From Sandaracinomonas limnophila (GTDB taxonomy: Bacteria > Bacteroidota > Bacteroidia > Cytophagales > Spirosomataceae), in assembly GCF_004005965.1 (NCBI RefSeq), contig NZ_SACY01000003.1, forward strand, positions 62,001-126,000: a stretch of 64,000 bases of DNA. The letters run 5' to 3'. Below, piece by piece: positions 53,982-62,773 of this stretch (position 1 is the stretch's first letter; every line of letters starts with the position of its first letter). The notes under the pieces were generated by a model. It had not been told where the DNA came from. It searched no databases and was given only the letters and a program-made list of their open reading frames with translations. The translations under genes were made by a program, and so were the position numbers.

Positions 53982-54992
53982 ATGGCGAACTATAATTTAT
54001 TTTTAGACGATCTGCCTCAAAAATACATCAAAATGGATGGGGTATCCTATAAATGGATAGGCGGATCTAACTATTTATGCATCGGTTCTCACCCACAATT
54101 TCAACAAAATCTAAAAATTGGCATTCATAAATTTCCACAAAACTGGGGAAGTTCGCGTTCAAACAATGTAAAATTTGAACTTTGGGACGAATTTGAAGGC
54201 CTTTTAGCTGAAAAATTTCAACATGAAAACGCGGCATTATGTACCTCAGGTCAACTGGCGGGACAAACATGCCTATCTGTTTTAAGTCAAATCATTCCCG
54301 AATTTGAGGTAAAAGTTGCCCCAAATACGCATCCTGCCCTTTGGCCACATCATTATTATCCCACTTATTTAACTAAAGAAGAATGGATTAATAGTTTAAG
54401 GGGGATAAAACATTCAATTATAGTGAGCGATGGCATTCAATCGCCATTGATGCAAGAATTGAATTTTGATTGGGCAAAAGATTTGGATGCTAGTAACATT
54501 TTAATCGTGGATGAATCGCATCGATTGGGATTAATTCCAATAAGCATAGATACTCCCGCAACATTAATTCAAACCGCCTCACTTTCGAAAACTTTTGGAA
54601 TTCCTGCAGGAATAATTTTTAGTAATTCACATATTATACATGCGATAAAAAGTCATCCCTTTTGGATTGGCTCTTCCCCGGCAAATCCAAGCTATATTTA
54701 TGCAGCCTTAAATAGTCAGGATGCTTATTTAGAACAAAAAAACAAATTAGATCAATTGGTCAAAAAATTCCAAAATCAAGTATTACCTGGTCCATTGATC
54801 GTGCAAAACCATCCTTCTTTTGCCTTTAAAACACCTGAAATATTTGATAAATTCAAAGAAAATGGATTTCTACTCAACCAATTCCCCTATCCACAACCAA
54901 CAGATGAACCCATTACTAGAGGTTTGATACATCCGCTTTTGAATGAAATAGATGTGGAGGAAATCATAAAAATTATGAATTATGAAATATAA
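53982..54992 (+). CDS. PLP-dependent aminotransferase class I/II-like protein
   Basis: Fold-type I PLP enzyme (336 aa), short and of the 8-amino-7-oxononanoate synthase-like group. The PLP lysine is K203 in ASLSKTFGIPAG, and the aspartate of the cofactor site lies in ILIVDESHRLG. It starts on the base after the epimerase stop, and the serine hydrolase gene overlaps its end by 11 bases, so all three are co-transcribed. The substrate cannot be assigned; a D-amino acid or peptide breakdown product is a guess from context. Confidence 0.78.
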   Translation: MANYNLFLDDLPQKYIKMDGVSYKWIGGSNYLCIGSHPQFQQNLKIGIHKFPQNWGSSRSNNVKFELWDEFEGLLAEKFQHENAALCTSGQLAGQTCLSVLSQIIPEFEVKVAPNTHPALWPHHYYPTYLTKEEWINSLRGIKHSIIVSDGIQSPLMQELNFDWAKDLDASNILIVDESHRLGLIPISIDTPATLIQTASLSKTFGIPAGIIFSNSHIIHAIKSHPFWIGSSPANPSYIYAALNSQDAYLEQKNKLDQLVKKFQNQVLPGPLIVQNHPSFAFKTPEIFDKFKENGFLLNQFPYPQPTDEPITRGLIHPLLNEIDVEEIIKIMNYEI

Positions 54993-56160
54993 ATTTTGGA
55001 TATTTTGCGCATTATTAATTGGATTTCAGATGAATGCACAGAAGAATTACATTGAAAATTTATTAGTGCAAAAGGATTCGTTTTTTAAACCATTGTTTGA
55101 AAATCCGGAGAAATATAGACTTCAAATACTTTATACTAAGATTACTCGCGACCAGCAAAATAAGCCTCACTTTAAAACTTATCAGTATCGAGCCAATTCA
55201 AAAGAATATTTTTATCCGGCTTCCACCGTAAAATTGGCGGCTTGTATTTTGGCCTTGGAAAAAATAAATCGCCTTAAAGAAAAAGGAATTGACAAAAATA
55301 CAAGCCTAATCCATTTAAAAAACAGAGATTCGCAAATTGCTCAATTGAAAGATTCTACCTCTCAAAATGGATTACCCTCGGTAGCCCAATACATCAAAAA
55401 GATATTATTAGTTTCTGACAATGATGCCTTCAATCGGCTTTTCGAATTCATTGGTCAAGAGGAATTTAACAAACAAATGAAGCAAAAAGGCTTCAAAGAT
55501 GTACGTATTGTCCACCGACTTCAATTGCCATTACCCCCAATTGAAAACAGATATTCCAATCCATTTCAATTTATAGGAGCAGATGGAAAAGTCATTTACG
55601 AGGAAGCTGAAAAATTCAATGAACATCCAATTTATTCAATATCTCATATATTTTTAGGTAAAGGTGTAATGCAAGACGATGGAAAAATAGAATACAAACC
55701 ACTTGAATTTACCTTCAAAAACAGCTTTCCTTTGAAAGCCCAACATGAATTGTTGAAAAGATTGATGTTCCCCGAATCAGTAAAACCCTCCAAAAGATTT
55801 GAATTAAATAAAGAAGATTATGAGTTTTTGTACGAGTATATGTCGATGTCGCCTTTAGAATCTGACTATCCGAATTACAAATCAGACAGTACCATTCACG
55901 ACAATTATTGCAAATTTCTATATTATGGTGGTGACAAAAACACTCCTCAAAATCCCAACATAAAAATTTACAACAAGGTAGGAGATGCTTACGGTTTCCT
56001 TCTCGACAATGCCTACTTCATCGATAAAAAGAATAAGATTGAATTTCTGCTAACAGCAACAATCCTATGTAATGAAGACGAAATCTTCAACGATGATAAA
56101 TATGATTATGAAAAGGTAGGGTTTCCTTTTTTTAAAAAAATAGCAATTTTGGGAAATTGA
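54982..56160 (+). CDS. Exported serine hydrolase, beta-lactamase class A fold
   Basis: Predicted periplasmic serine hydrolase or D,D-peptidase (392 aa). The signal peptide (KFWIFCALLIGFQMNAQ) is followed by the nucleophile motif SxxK as S81TVK84 in YFYPASTVKLAACI, and SDN as LVSDNDAFNRLFE. A KTG box is not clear. The class A fold could serve as peptidase or as a lactamase. With the epimerase it may process cell-wall peptides. The stop codon TGA overlaps an octamer array that starts GAGAATAG. Confidence 0.82.
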   Translation: MKYKFWIFCALLIGFQMNAQKNYIENLLVQKDSFFKPLFENPEKYRLQILYTKITRDQQNKPHFKTYQYRANSKEYFYPASTVKLAACILALEKINRLKEKGIDKNTSLIHLKNRDSQIAQLKDSTSQNGLPSVAQYIKKILLVSDNDAFNRLFEFIGQEEFNKQMKQKGFKDVRIVHRLQLPLPPIENRYSNPFQFIGADGKVIYEEAEKFNEHPIYSISHIFLGKGVMQDDGKIEYKPLEFTFKNSFPLKAQHELLKRLMFPESVKPSKRFELNKEDYEFLYEYMSMSPLESDYPNYKSDSTIHDNYCKFLYYGGDKNTPQNPNIKIYNKVGDAYGFLLDNAYFIDKKNKIEFLLTATILCNEDEIFNDDKYDYEKVGFPFFKKIAILGN

Positions 56161-56199
56161 GAATAGGAGAATATAAGAATATAAGAATATAAGAATCGG
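56159..56199 (+). repeat. Octamer array after the serine hydrolase gene
   Basis: Units GAGAATAG, GAGAATAT, AAGAATAT, AAGAATAT and AAGAATCG start with the GA of the stop codon TGA. Confidence 0.88.
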
Positions 56200-56208
56200 G
56201 CAATTTCA

Positions 56209-56240
56209 TACATCTTACATCTTAAATCTTAAATCTTACA
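56209..56240 (-). repeat. TAAGATT heptamer array after lgt
   Basis: On the minus strand, TAAGATT, TAAGATT, TAAGATG and TAAGATG start exactly with the lgt stop codon TAA. The array is C-free on the coding strand. Confidence 0.9.
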
Positions 56241-57054
56241 TCTGCCTCCTTCCCCAAACCAACACCCCAATCCCAAATAACACCGCTGGAATAGACAAAA
56301 TTTGTCCCATATTTAAAACCATGTGGTCTTCAAAAGAAGATTGATTTTCTTTCAAAAACTCATATAAAAAACGAAGTGTGAATAAAATAATCATAAACCA
56401 GCCTGTCAGCAGACCTTCTTGTGTTTTTTCCTTTTTTCTACTCCAAATAAACATTAGGACCAAAAATAAAACAAGACAAGACAAAGCCTCATAGAGTTGA
56501 GAAGGGTGTCGAGGAACTACCCCACTTGAAAAAGTAGCAAATTCCATATCCCGATAAAAACGGAATCCCCATGGTAAATCAGTTGGTTTGCCAATGATTT
56601 CAGAATTCATCAAATTACCCATACGGATAAAAAATCCACCCAAAGCTATGGTTGGAACGACACGATCCGTAACATATAAATAAGATTGTCCCGGATTTTT
56701 CTTTGTATACAAATAAAAGGCAATAAATAAACCAATTGCTGCCCCATGGGATGCCAATCCAGAAAAAGGCGGGGTTATCATTTGAATTAAAAATCGCAAA
56801 GGATCTTCTAAGAAAAGAGGATATTCATAAAAAACGTAATGGCCTACACGAGCGCCAATTACGGTAGCCACCATGGCGTAAATCAGTAATTGATCTGCTT
56901 GTGCAGCTGGTCGACCCTCCTTTTTAAAGATATAACTTAACACTTGAAAGCCAGCTAAAAATGCCATGGCAAACAAAAATCCATACCAACGTATAGAAAA
57001 TCCAAGTACTGAAAATATTTCTGGATTGGGATTCCAATCAATTGCTAGCAGCAT
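56236..57054 (-). CDS. lgt: Prolipoprotein diacylglyceryl transferase
   Basis: Inner-membrane enzyme that moves diacylglycerol from phosphatidylglycerol to the lipobox cysteine of preprolipoproteins. The 272-residue protein has seven helices. The Lgt signature region runs VPTIALGGFFIRMGNLMNSEIIGKPTDLPWGFRF, which includes the conserved GNFINxExxG as GNLMNSEIIG, and the conserved HPSQLYEAL segment follows. The minus-strand TAATTTTG at 57071-57078 is a good -7 element. It matures lipoproteins such as the neighbouring PepSY protein. Confidence 0.96.
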   Translation of the reverse strand: MLLAIDWNPNPEIFSVLGFSIRWYGFLFAMAFLAGFQVLSYIFKKEGRPAAQADQLLIYAMVATVIGARVGHYVFYEYPLFLEDPLRFLIQMITPPFSGLASHGAAIGLFIAFYLYTKKNPGQSYLYVTDRVVPTIALGGFFIRMGNLMNSEIIGKPTDLPWGFRFYRDMEFATFSSGVVPRHPSQLYEALSCLVLFLVLMFIWSRKKEKTQEGLLTGWFMIILFTLRFLYEFLKENQSSFEDHMVLNMGQILSIPAVLFGIGVLVWGRRQM

Positions 57055-57070
57055 AAATTTGTTTTTTTGC

Positions 57071-57078
57071 CAAAATTA
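57071..57078 (-). promoter_or_regulatory. -7 element of lgt
   Basis: TAATTTTG on the minus strand is a perfect TAnnTTTG match, 16 bases before the ATG. Confidence 0.5.
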
Positions 57079-57152
57079 AAAATAATCATTGTCAATTTCA
57101 GTCATTTCGTCGACAAGTTCAAGAAAATAAGTTTATTGATTAAAATTGCATA

Positions 57153-57160
57153 TATATTTG
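57153..57160 (+). promoter_or_regulatory. -7 element of the PepSY lipoprotein gene
   Basis: TATATTTG matches the consensus and gives a leader of about 38 bases before the ATG at 57205. A TTG at 57136 is closer than the usual -33 distance. Confidence 0.5.
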
Positions 57161-57204
57161 GGTATTCAAAAACCGTTTAAAAAGAAATTTAAACAAAAAA
57201 GACC

Positions 57205-58422
57205 ATGAAAAAGTTATTTATTCAATCTGCCACTTTGTTATTCTTAGGAATGGGAATCATTTCTTGTTCAAAGGAAGATATGGGAACCACCTCTGCAGAG
57301 GTTATTAACCAAAATGCTGTTCCAGTTGCGGTTGTTAAAACTGTTAATTCAACTTATGCGAATGCAAGTACTATTGAATATTCAGTATTAGCTGCAAATA
57401 GTTTGTACAATGCCGACATTAAAACAGCAACTAGCTCAACTTCAGTTGTTTTAAACAAAGAAGGAAAAATTAAAGAAAAAGGGGTCCAAATCACTCAAGC
57501 TGAATTACCGAAAACAATTACAGATTATTTATCTGTAAAGTATCCAAGCTACACTTTCGACAATGCAGCAAAAAAAGTTGATTCTTTGATTGCAGTTAAA
57601 GGTTATAGAGTTGATTTAACCTATAATGCAGAAAAATACACAAACTTTTTTGATGCCAATGGAGGTTTTTTAGCCGAAATCAAAGGCATGATGGGTAAGC
57701 CAGGCAATATGGGACCAGGTGGAATGGGAATGGGTCCAGGTAAAAATGGCGACAAACCTGCTCCTGCTGCAACGATCACCGAAGCAGAATTACCAGCAGC
57801 GGTTAAAACAGCTATTACTGGATACACCTTTAAATCTGGAGTGTTAATTGTTGATAAATCTGGTGCTAAATTATATCATGTACATGTAGAAAAAGATGGA
57901 ACGGTTTATAATTTGACTTATGATGAATCTGGTAAATTAGTAGAGAAATCATCCGAAAATGCCAAAGGTGCTGACGTAACTAAGGCAACCCTAACAACCT
58001 TACCAGATAAAATTAAAACTTATTTAGATGCTAATGCAAAGGGATGGACATTGAAGGAAGCAATTTCAATTTCTAAAGATGGTGTAATCATTCACTACCA
58101 TGTAGTAGTAACAGTAGGCGGAAATTCTCAAACTTATATGTTTGACAAAGATTTAAATTTAGTAACAACTCCTGGTAAAGGTCCGAAAGACAACCAACCA
58201 TTACCAAACGTAGTAGTTACTGAGTTAACAAAAGATAAAATCCCTTCTGATGTTCAAACCTATTTGAATACAAATTATGCAGGTTGGACATTAGACAAAG
58301 CAATATCTATCACAAAAGACGGAACGGTATTAGAAACTGAAGTATTCTTTAGTTTATCGGGCAAAAAATATAAGTCGGAGTTCGACGGAACTAATAAATT
58401 CCTTAGTACGAAGGTTTTATAA
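57205..58422 (+). CDS. PepSY-like repeat lipoprotein
   Basis: Secreted lipoprotein, 405 aa, with lipobox IISC (Cys21). It contains four PepSY-like (beta-lactamase-inhibitor-like) repeats of about 75 residues, marked by ITQAELPKTITDYL, ITEAELPAAVKTAI, LTTLPDKIKTYLDANAKGWTLKEAISISKDGVIIHYHV and LTKDKIPSDVQTYLNTNYAGWTLDKAISITKDGTVLETEV. A Gly/Met/Pro-rich stretch (about 158-187; MGPGGMGMGPG) splits the first two from the rest. The function is unknown; such repeats may bind peptides or inhibit proteases. Confidence 0.85.
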   Translation: MKKLFIQSATLLFLGMGIISCSKEDMGTTSAEVINQNAVPVAVVKTVNSTYANASTIEYSVLAANSLYNADIKTATSSTSVVLNKEGKIKEKGVQITQAELPKTITDYLSVKYPSYTFDNAAKKVDSLIAVKGYRVDLTYNAEKYTNFFDANGGFLAEIKGMMGKPGNMGPGGMGMGPGKNGDKPAPAATITEAELPAAVKTAITGYTFKSGVLIVDKSGAKLYHVHVEKDGTVYNLTYDESGKLVEKSSENAKGADVTKATLTTLPDKIKTYLDANAKGWTLKEAISISKDGVIIHYHVVVTVGGNSQTYMFDKDLNLVTTPGKGPKDNQPLPNVVVTELTKDKIPSDVQTYLNTNYAGWTLDKAISITKDGTVLETEVFFSLSGKKYKSEFDGTNKFLSTKVL

Positions 58423-58446
58423 AAAATATCTAAACATTAATTTCAT

Positions 58447-58482
58447 TGAAAAGCCAGACAATTGTCTGGCTTTTTCTTTTTT
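58447..58482 (+). terminator. Terminator after the PepSY lipoprotein gene
   Basis: AAAAGCCAGAC, loop AATT and GTCTGGCTTTT form a perfect hairpin followed by TTCTTTTTT. Confidence 0.9.
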
Positions 58483-58641
58483 AAAAAAGTTTACATTCAA
58501 TGTACTAAATTTTAATTTGGACTAAAACCCGAAATCAATCCATCAAAATGCTCCCATTTTATACAAATTGAAATAGGTAAAACTAATTTAGGACAAGTGT
58601 TTTTTATTTAAAACTTATTACTCGTCCTAATTATTAAACTT

Positions 58642-61321
58642 ATGTTCAAAATCAAATTATTCCGGAAATCCGGCATGAAATTGCTATTGCTTTTTGCGTG
58701 CCAAATACTAATGATATCCCAAACAATGGGGTATTCAGAAAAAACAAACAACTTTTTTTACTCAGAAAACAAGAGTAATTCTGCACCTACCATTGGTAAA
58801 TACTCAATTCAAAGTGTTAACGGATGGACAGGCGATTACAATGGTAGTACAACAACCTTCGTTTATCGAGCCGAAAACACCAATGGCGGTACTGGTATCA
58901 GTCACATGGCATTGTTGTCGTTTTGTACCAACAGTTTAATGACTCAAAGTGTGGCTTCCGTTGGAAATTATACGTCCAACAATGGAACCTACAATGATTC
59001 ATCCATCCAAGGGTCAACCTGGGATAATAATGACCCTCCTACAGCTTCTTGTCAAGCTGGAGCTCAAGAAATATTAAAAATCAATGGAGTAACTGGAGGA
59101 AATGACAAATACACCTTTTTCAAATTGGTTTTGAACGGGAACTATACCGCTGTAAACGGAAAAATAACATACAAAGTCGGAACACCTCCAGGAACTGGAG
59201 CCCCTGCATGTTATGTTTTAGAAACAAATGATATAAAATTACCTAAAAAAATTACTGGAACAATTTCAGGATCGGGTCCAATTTGTGTAAATGCAACAAC
59301 AACCTTTTCAACAAATTTATCTGGAGGAACTTGGAGTTCGTCAAACACAAGCGTTGCTGAAGTAAATTCAAGCGGTGTTATTACAGGAAAAGGGATCGGA
59401 ACTTCTACAATTACTTATACGGTTGGTGGTAATTGTGGTGAAAGTGTGTCAAAAGATATTTCAGTAATTGGTGCTCCAAGTATAAATGTTACTGATGCTG
59501 AAAGATGTGGTCCTGGATCAGTAACTCTGTCCGCTTCAACAGATGCAGGGGGAGTAATAGATTGGTTTAACGCAAGTTCAGGCGGAAATTCATTACATAC
59601 TGGCACAACCTATTCTACAAGTACAACTGCAACATTTTATGTTCAATCAAGTTTAAATGGATGTACAAGTGAACGAAAGAGTGTGGTAGGAACAATTTAT
59701 AAACATCCCAACTGTTGCTTCTACTACTCCTAACTCTAATTGCGGACCAGGTACGGTTGCTCTTGGGGCTACGGCAAGTACAGGCGCTACTATCTCTTGG
59801 TTTGAAAATAGCTCAGGCGGTAGTGCTTTGACAACAGGTACTTCATATACAACTCCGTCCATCTCTACTACTACCTCGTATTGGGTGTCGGCTAGTGATG
59901 AGCATTGTACAAGCGCAAGAACTGAAGTGATTGCTACCATTTATAACATCCCAACTGTTGCTTCTACTACTCCTAACTCTAATTGCGGACCAGGTACGGT
60001 TGCTCTTGGGGCTACGGCAAGTACAGGCGCTACTATCTCTTGGTTTGAAAATAGCTCAGGCGGTAGTGCTTTAGCTACTGGTACTTCTTATACCACTACC
60101 TCCATCTCATCTTCAACTACTTATTACGTTTCAGCTACTAAAGATGGTTGTACTAGTGGTAGAACTGCTGTATTGGCAACAATTTATGCAATTCCAAGCC
60201 TCTCAGGTACTGCTTCTGCTTGCGTCGGTGCAACTACCCAATTATCTGCAACTACCTCAGGAAGCAATTGGTCAAGTTCAAATACTAGTGTTGCTACTGT
60301 AAGCTCGACTGGTCTTGTAACTGGAGTTGCTGCTGGTACTGTAACTATTACATTTTCGAATACCAATAATTGTTCTGCTACCTATCAAGTAACCGTGACT
60401 TCTTGTGAACTTCCTCAAGGAGTTTATCCAACGGAAGTAAGTCCTTCTGGATTTGCAAATGGTGTGGGAACTCGTTTGGCCGGAATTGCTTTGACAAAAG
60501 GAACAAAAAATAATTCTGCATTAATTTCAAATGCAACTCCAGGTGTGTTCTTCTTTATTACGACAATTCCAGCGAACCAATTAAACAGTGGTGGAGGAAC
60601 ATTTTATATAAACCAGGTAAATGTCACCAATCCTTCACCAATTGCAAATAAGTCGACTGTATTTAGCTTAAATCAGTTACAAATTACGGCTTACAAGGAA
60701 GATGGACAAACCAAAATCTCTGGATCTGTTTCGACTATTAATACAGGAAATTCATATTCAAATTCATTTAAATTCACTTATGGGAATTTATTAGGTGCTA
60801 AAAAAGTAATCTTATTTGTGAAATACGATTCGAAATCCATTTTAAATTATCCGTATGATTTAAATAATAATTTCAGAATTGCAATTGTTAATAACAATAA
60901 CAATCCATTGGTTTCAGCTGTAGACTTTAGGGCTTCAACAGACTACAGTGGCACACAACTGGTAACCTCTGGCATTTCCATTTTACCAAATGCTAATACT
61001 TCGATGGTTTCAAAAACTGTTGTAGAGCCAGAAGTGGTAACATTAAAAGCTGAAGATGTTGAAATAAATGCCTACCCTAATCCATTTATCAATAAGGTCA
61101 ATTTCTCCCTTGTATCCTCTAAAACAGGTTCTGGAGTCTTAAGAATTTTTGATATGAATGGAAATTTAGTTGCCACTCTTTTTGATGGAACTTTAACGGC
61201 AAATGTGACAGAAAAAATTGAATTTGCACCCAATTTATCTAAGTCATTAGACCGCTTAATCTACCGTTTTGAAAAGGATGGACAATTAATCAAATCGGGT
61301 TACATCATTCAAGGAAATTAA
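58642..61321 (+). pseudogene. T9SS-secreted Ig-like adhesin, split by a one-base frameshift
   Basis: Two frames form one broken gene. The first (58642-59733, 363 aa) has an N-terminal signal peptide and BIG_2-type Ig domains. The second (through 61321, open from about 59702) continues repeat domains and ends in a type IX C-terminal signal (YPNPFINKVNFSLVSS to the end). The join lies at 59698-59704, where an extra A appears (ATAAACATC versus ATAACATC in the next repeat copy). Without that base the protein would be 892 aa. The repeats at 59702-59829 and 59945-60072 are identical over 128 bp. Either a true pseudogene, a phase-variable gene or a sequencing error. Confidence 0.85.
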
Positions 61322-61339
61322 TTTGAATTTTAAATTTTC

Positions 61340-61372
61340 AAAAGGCTCCAAATTTTTTGGAGCCTTTTTTTG
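61340..61372 (+). terminator. Terminator after the adhesin gene
   Basis: AAAAGGCTCC and GGAGCCTTTT flank an AAATTTTTT loop, followed by a T-run. It ends just before the next gene. Confidence 0.88.
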
Positions 61373-61383
61373 TACCTTTAAAC

Positions 61384-61956
61384 ATGCAAAACATTGAACC
61401 TTCCTTCCAATGGGAAAATAAATACAATGCCTCTCAGGATCATAAATCGCCATTTTATGGCAGAAAATATTCCGAGACAATTTATGAACACGATATTTAT
61501 GGCTATTACATTCACCCACTTTGGGATGAAATTGAATCCGAAACTCTTTACCTGAAAATCCTTTTCACAGATTATCAATTAAAATTTTCCATTATAGAAC
61601 TTTTTGGAGAATGGAATGATACACTCCACAATGACATCATGTTTTTCAAACGAAAAGTAATCGATTTATTAGTAGAACAAGGGATAAAACATTTTATACT
61701 TTTCGGAGAAAATATATTCAATTTTCATGGTACTTTTGAAGACGATTATTATGCAGAATGGTTCGAAGAAGTGGAAAATGGATGGATTGCTGCACTAAAT
61801 TTTCCAGAATTCGTGGAAAAGGAATGGACTAAATATCATTTGGATTATTACATCAATTTCGGTGGAAATCTTTACTTAGAAAATTGGCGAACGCTACAAC
61901 CTGAACAAATATTCAAAGGAATTGATTTACTTCTTAGCAGACGACTAAACCCATAA
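61384..61956 (+). CDS. Hypothetical cytosolic protein
   Basis: Protein of 190 aa from the ATG at 61384 (an upstream in-frame ATG at 61357 lies in the terminator hairpin). It is rich in Trp, Tyr, Phe and acidic residues (WENKYN, FEDDYYAEWFEEVENGWIAALNF) with no signal peptide, helix or catalytic motif that I recognise. A -7-like TACCTTTA (61373-61380) stands just before the ATG, suggesting a near-leaderless transcript. I do not know its function. Confidence 0.7.
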   Translation: MQNIEPSFQWENKYNASQDHKSPFYGRKYSETIYEHDIYGYYIHPLWDEIESETLYLKILFTDYQLKFSIIELFGEWNDTLHNDIMFFKRKVIDLLVEQGIKHFILFGENIFNFHGTFEDDYYAEWFEEVENGWIAALNFPEFVEKEWTKYHLDYYINFGGNLYLENWRTLQPEQIFKGIDLLLSRRLNP

Positions 61957-62008
61957 CCCGACAACAGTTTCAAACTTTTATTTTAACTTGTAAAAAAAAT
62001 AATTACTT

Positions 62009-62749
62009 ATGAAAAAATTATTAACACTCCTTCTATTAAGTTTTAGCCTAATAACCTTTGCTAAAAAACCAGATTCAAGATATTTTGAACTACGAATTTA
62101 TTATTGCCATCCGGGTCGTTTAGATGCCCTATTAAATCGTTTTAGAAATCACACAACCAAGATTTTCGAAAAACATGGTATGACAAACGTGGGTTATTGG
62201 ATTCCAAACAAAAATGACCAAAATGCACTGTATTATATCATGGCCTACCCTAGTCAAGCCGCAAGAGATTCTTCTTGGAAACACTTCTCAGCAGATCCTG
62301 AATGGAAAGAAGTGGCGAAAAAATCAGAGGAGACTGGTAAAATTGTAGCTCGAGTAACTAGCATTTTCATGAATGCAACGGATTTTTCTCCAAAAATCAA
62401 GAAAAATATCAAGTCGCCAGATAGAACTTTCGAAATGAGAACTTACACAGCTACTCCTGATAAAATCGAAAATGTTTTAGCTCGTTTTAGAAATCATACA
62501 ACTAAATTGTTCGAAAAACATGGAATGACCAACATTGCCTATTTCAGAACTATTGAAAAAGAAGGTCAATCCAAATTACTTTATTTATTGGCACATAAAA
62601 GCGAGGAAGCAGGAAAAGCATCTTTCGATGCCTTCAGAAATGACCCAGAATGGATAAAAGTTCGAGACGAATCAGAAAAAAATGGGAAAATTGTAGAAAA
62701 AGTTGAATCCATTTTAATGAGTCCGACCGATTTCTCCACAATCAAATAA
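62009..62749 (+). CDS. Exported NIPSNAP-domain protein
   Basis: Secreted protein (246 aa) with a signal peptide (KKLLTLLLLSFSLITFAKK) and two NIPSNAP-type alpha/beta barrel domains: YFELRIYYCHPGRLDALLNRFRNHTTKIFEKHGMTNVGYW (about 25-130) and FEMRTYTATPDKIENVLARFRNHTTKLFEKHGMTNIAYF (about 140-240). The two are close duplicates. Its role is not established. Confidence 0.9.
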   Translation: MKKLLTLLLLSFSLITFAKKPDSRYFELRIYYCHPGRLDALLNRFRNHTTKIFEKHGMTNVGYWIPNKNDQNALYYIMAYPSQAARDSSWKHFSADPEWKEVAKKSEETGKIVARVTSIFMNATDFSPKIKKNIKSPDRTFEMRTYTATPDKIENVLARFRNHTTKLFEKHGMTNIAYFRTIEKEGQSKLLYLLAHKSEEAGKASFDAFRNDPEWIKVRDESEKNGKIVEKVESILMSPTDFSTIK

Positions 62750-62759
62750 TCCTTTTTCG

Positions 62760-62767
62760 TATCTTTG
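62760..62767 (+). promoter_or_regulatory. -7 element next to the glycosidase-like gene
   Basis: TATCTTTG is a perfect TAnnTTTG match only 7 bases upstream of the ATG at 62774, so transcription would begin almost at the start codon. Confidence 0.45.
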
Positions 62768-62773
62768 TAAGAT

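Noticed and set aside
59653-59940. Minus-strand gene within the adhesin
   Set aside because: It mirrors the repeat copies of the adhesin and has no recognisable start region or domain.
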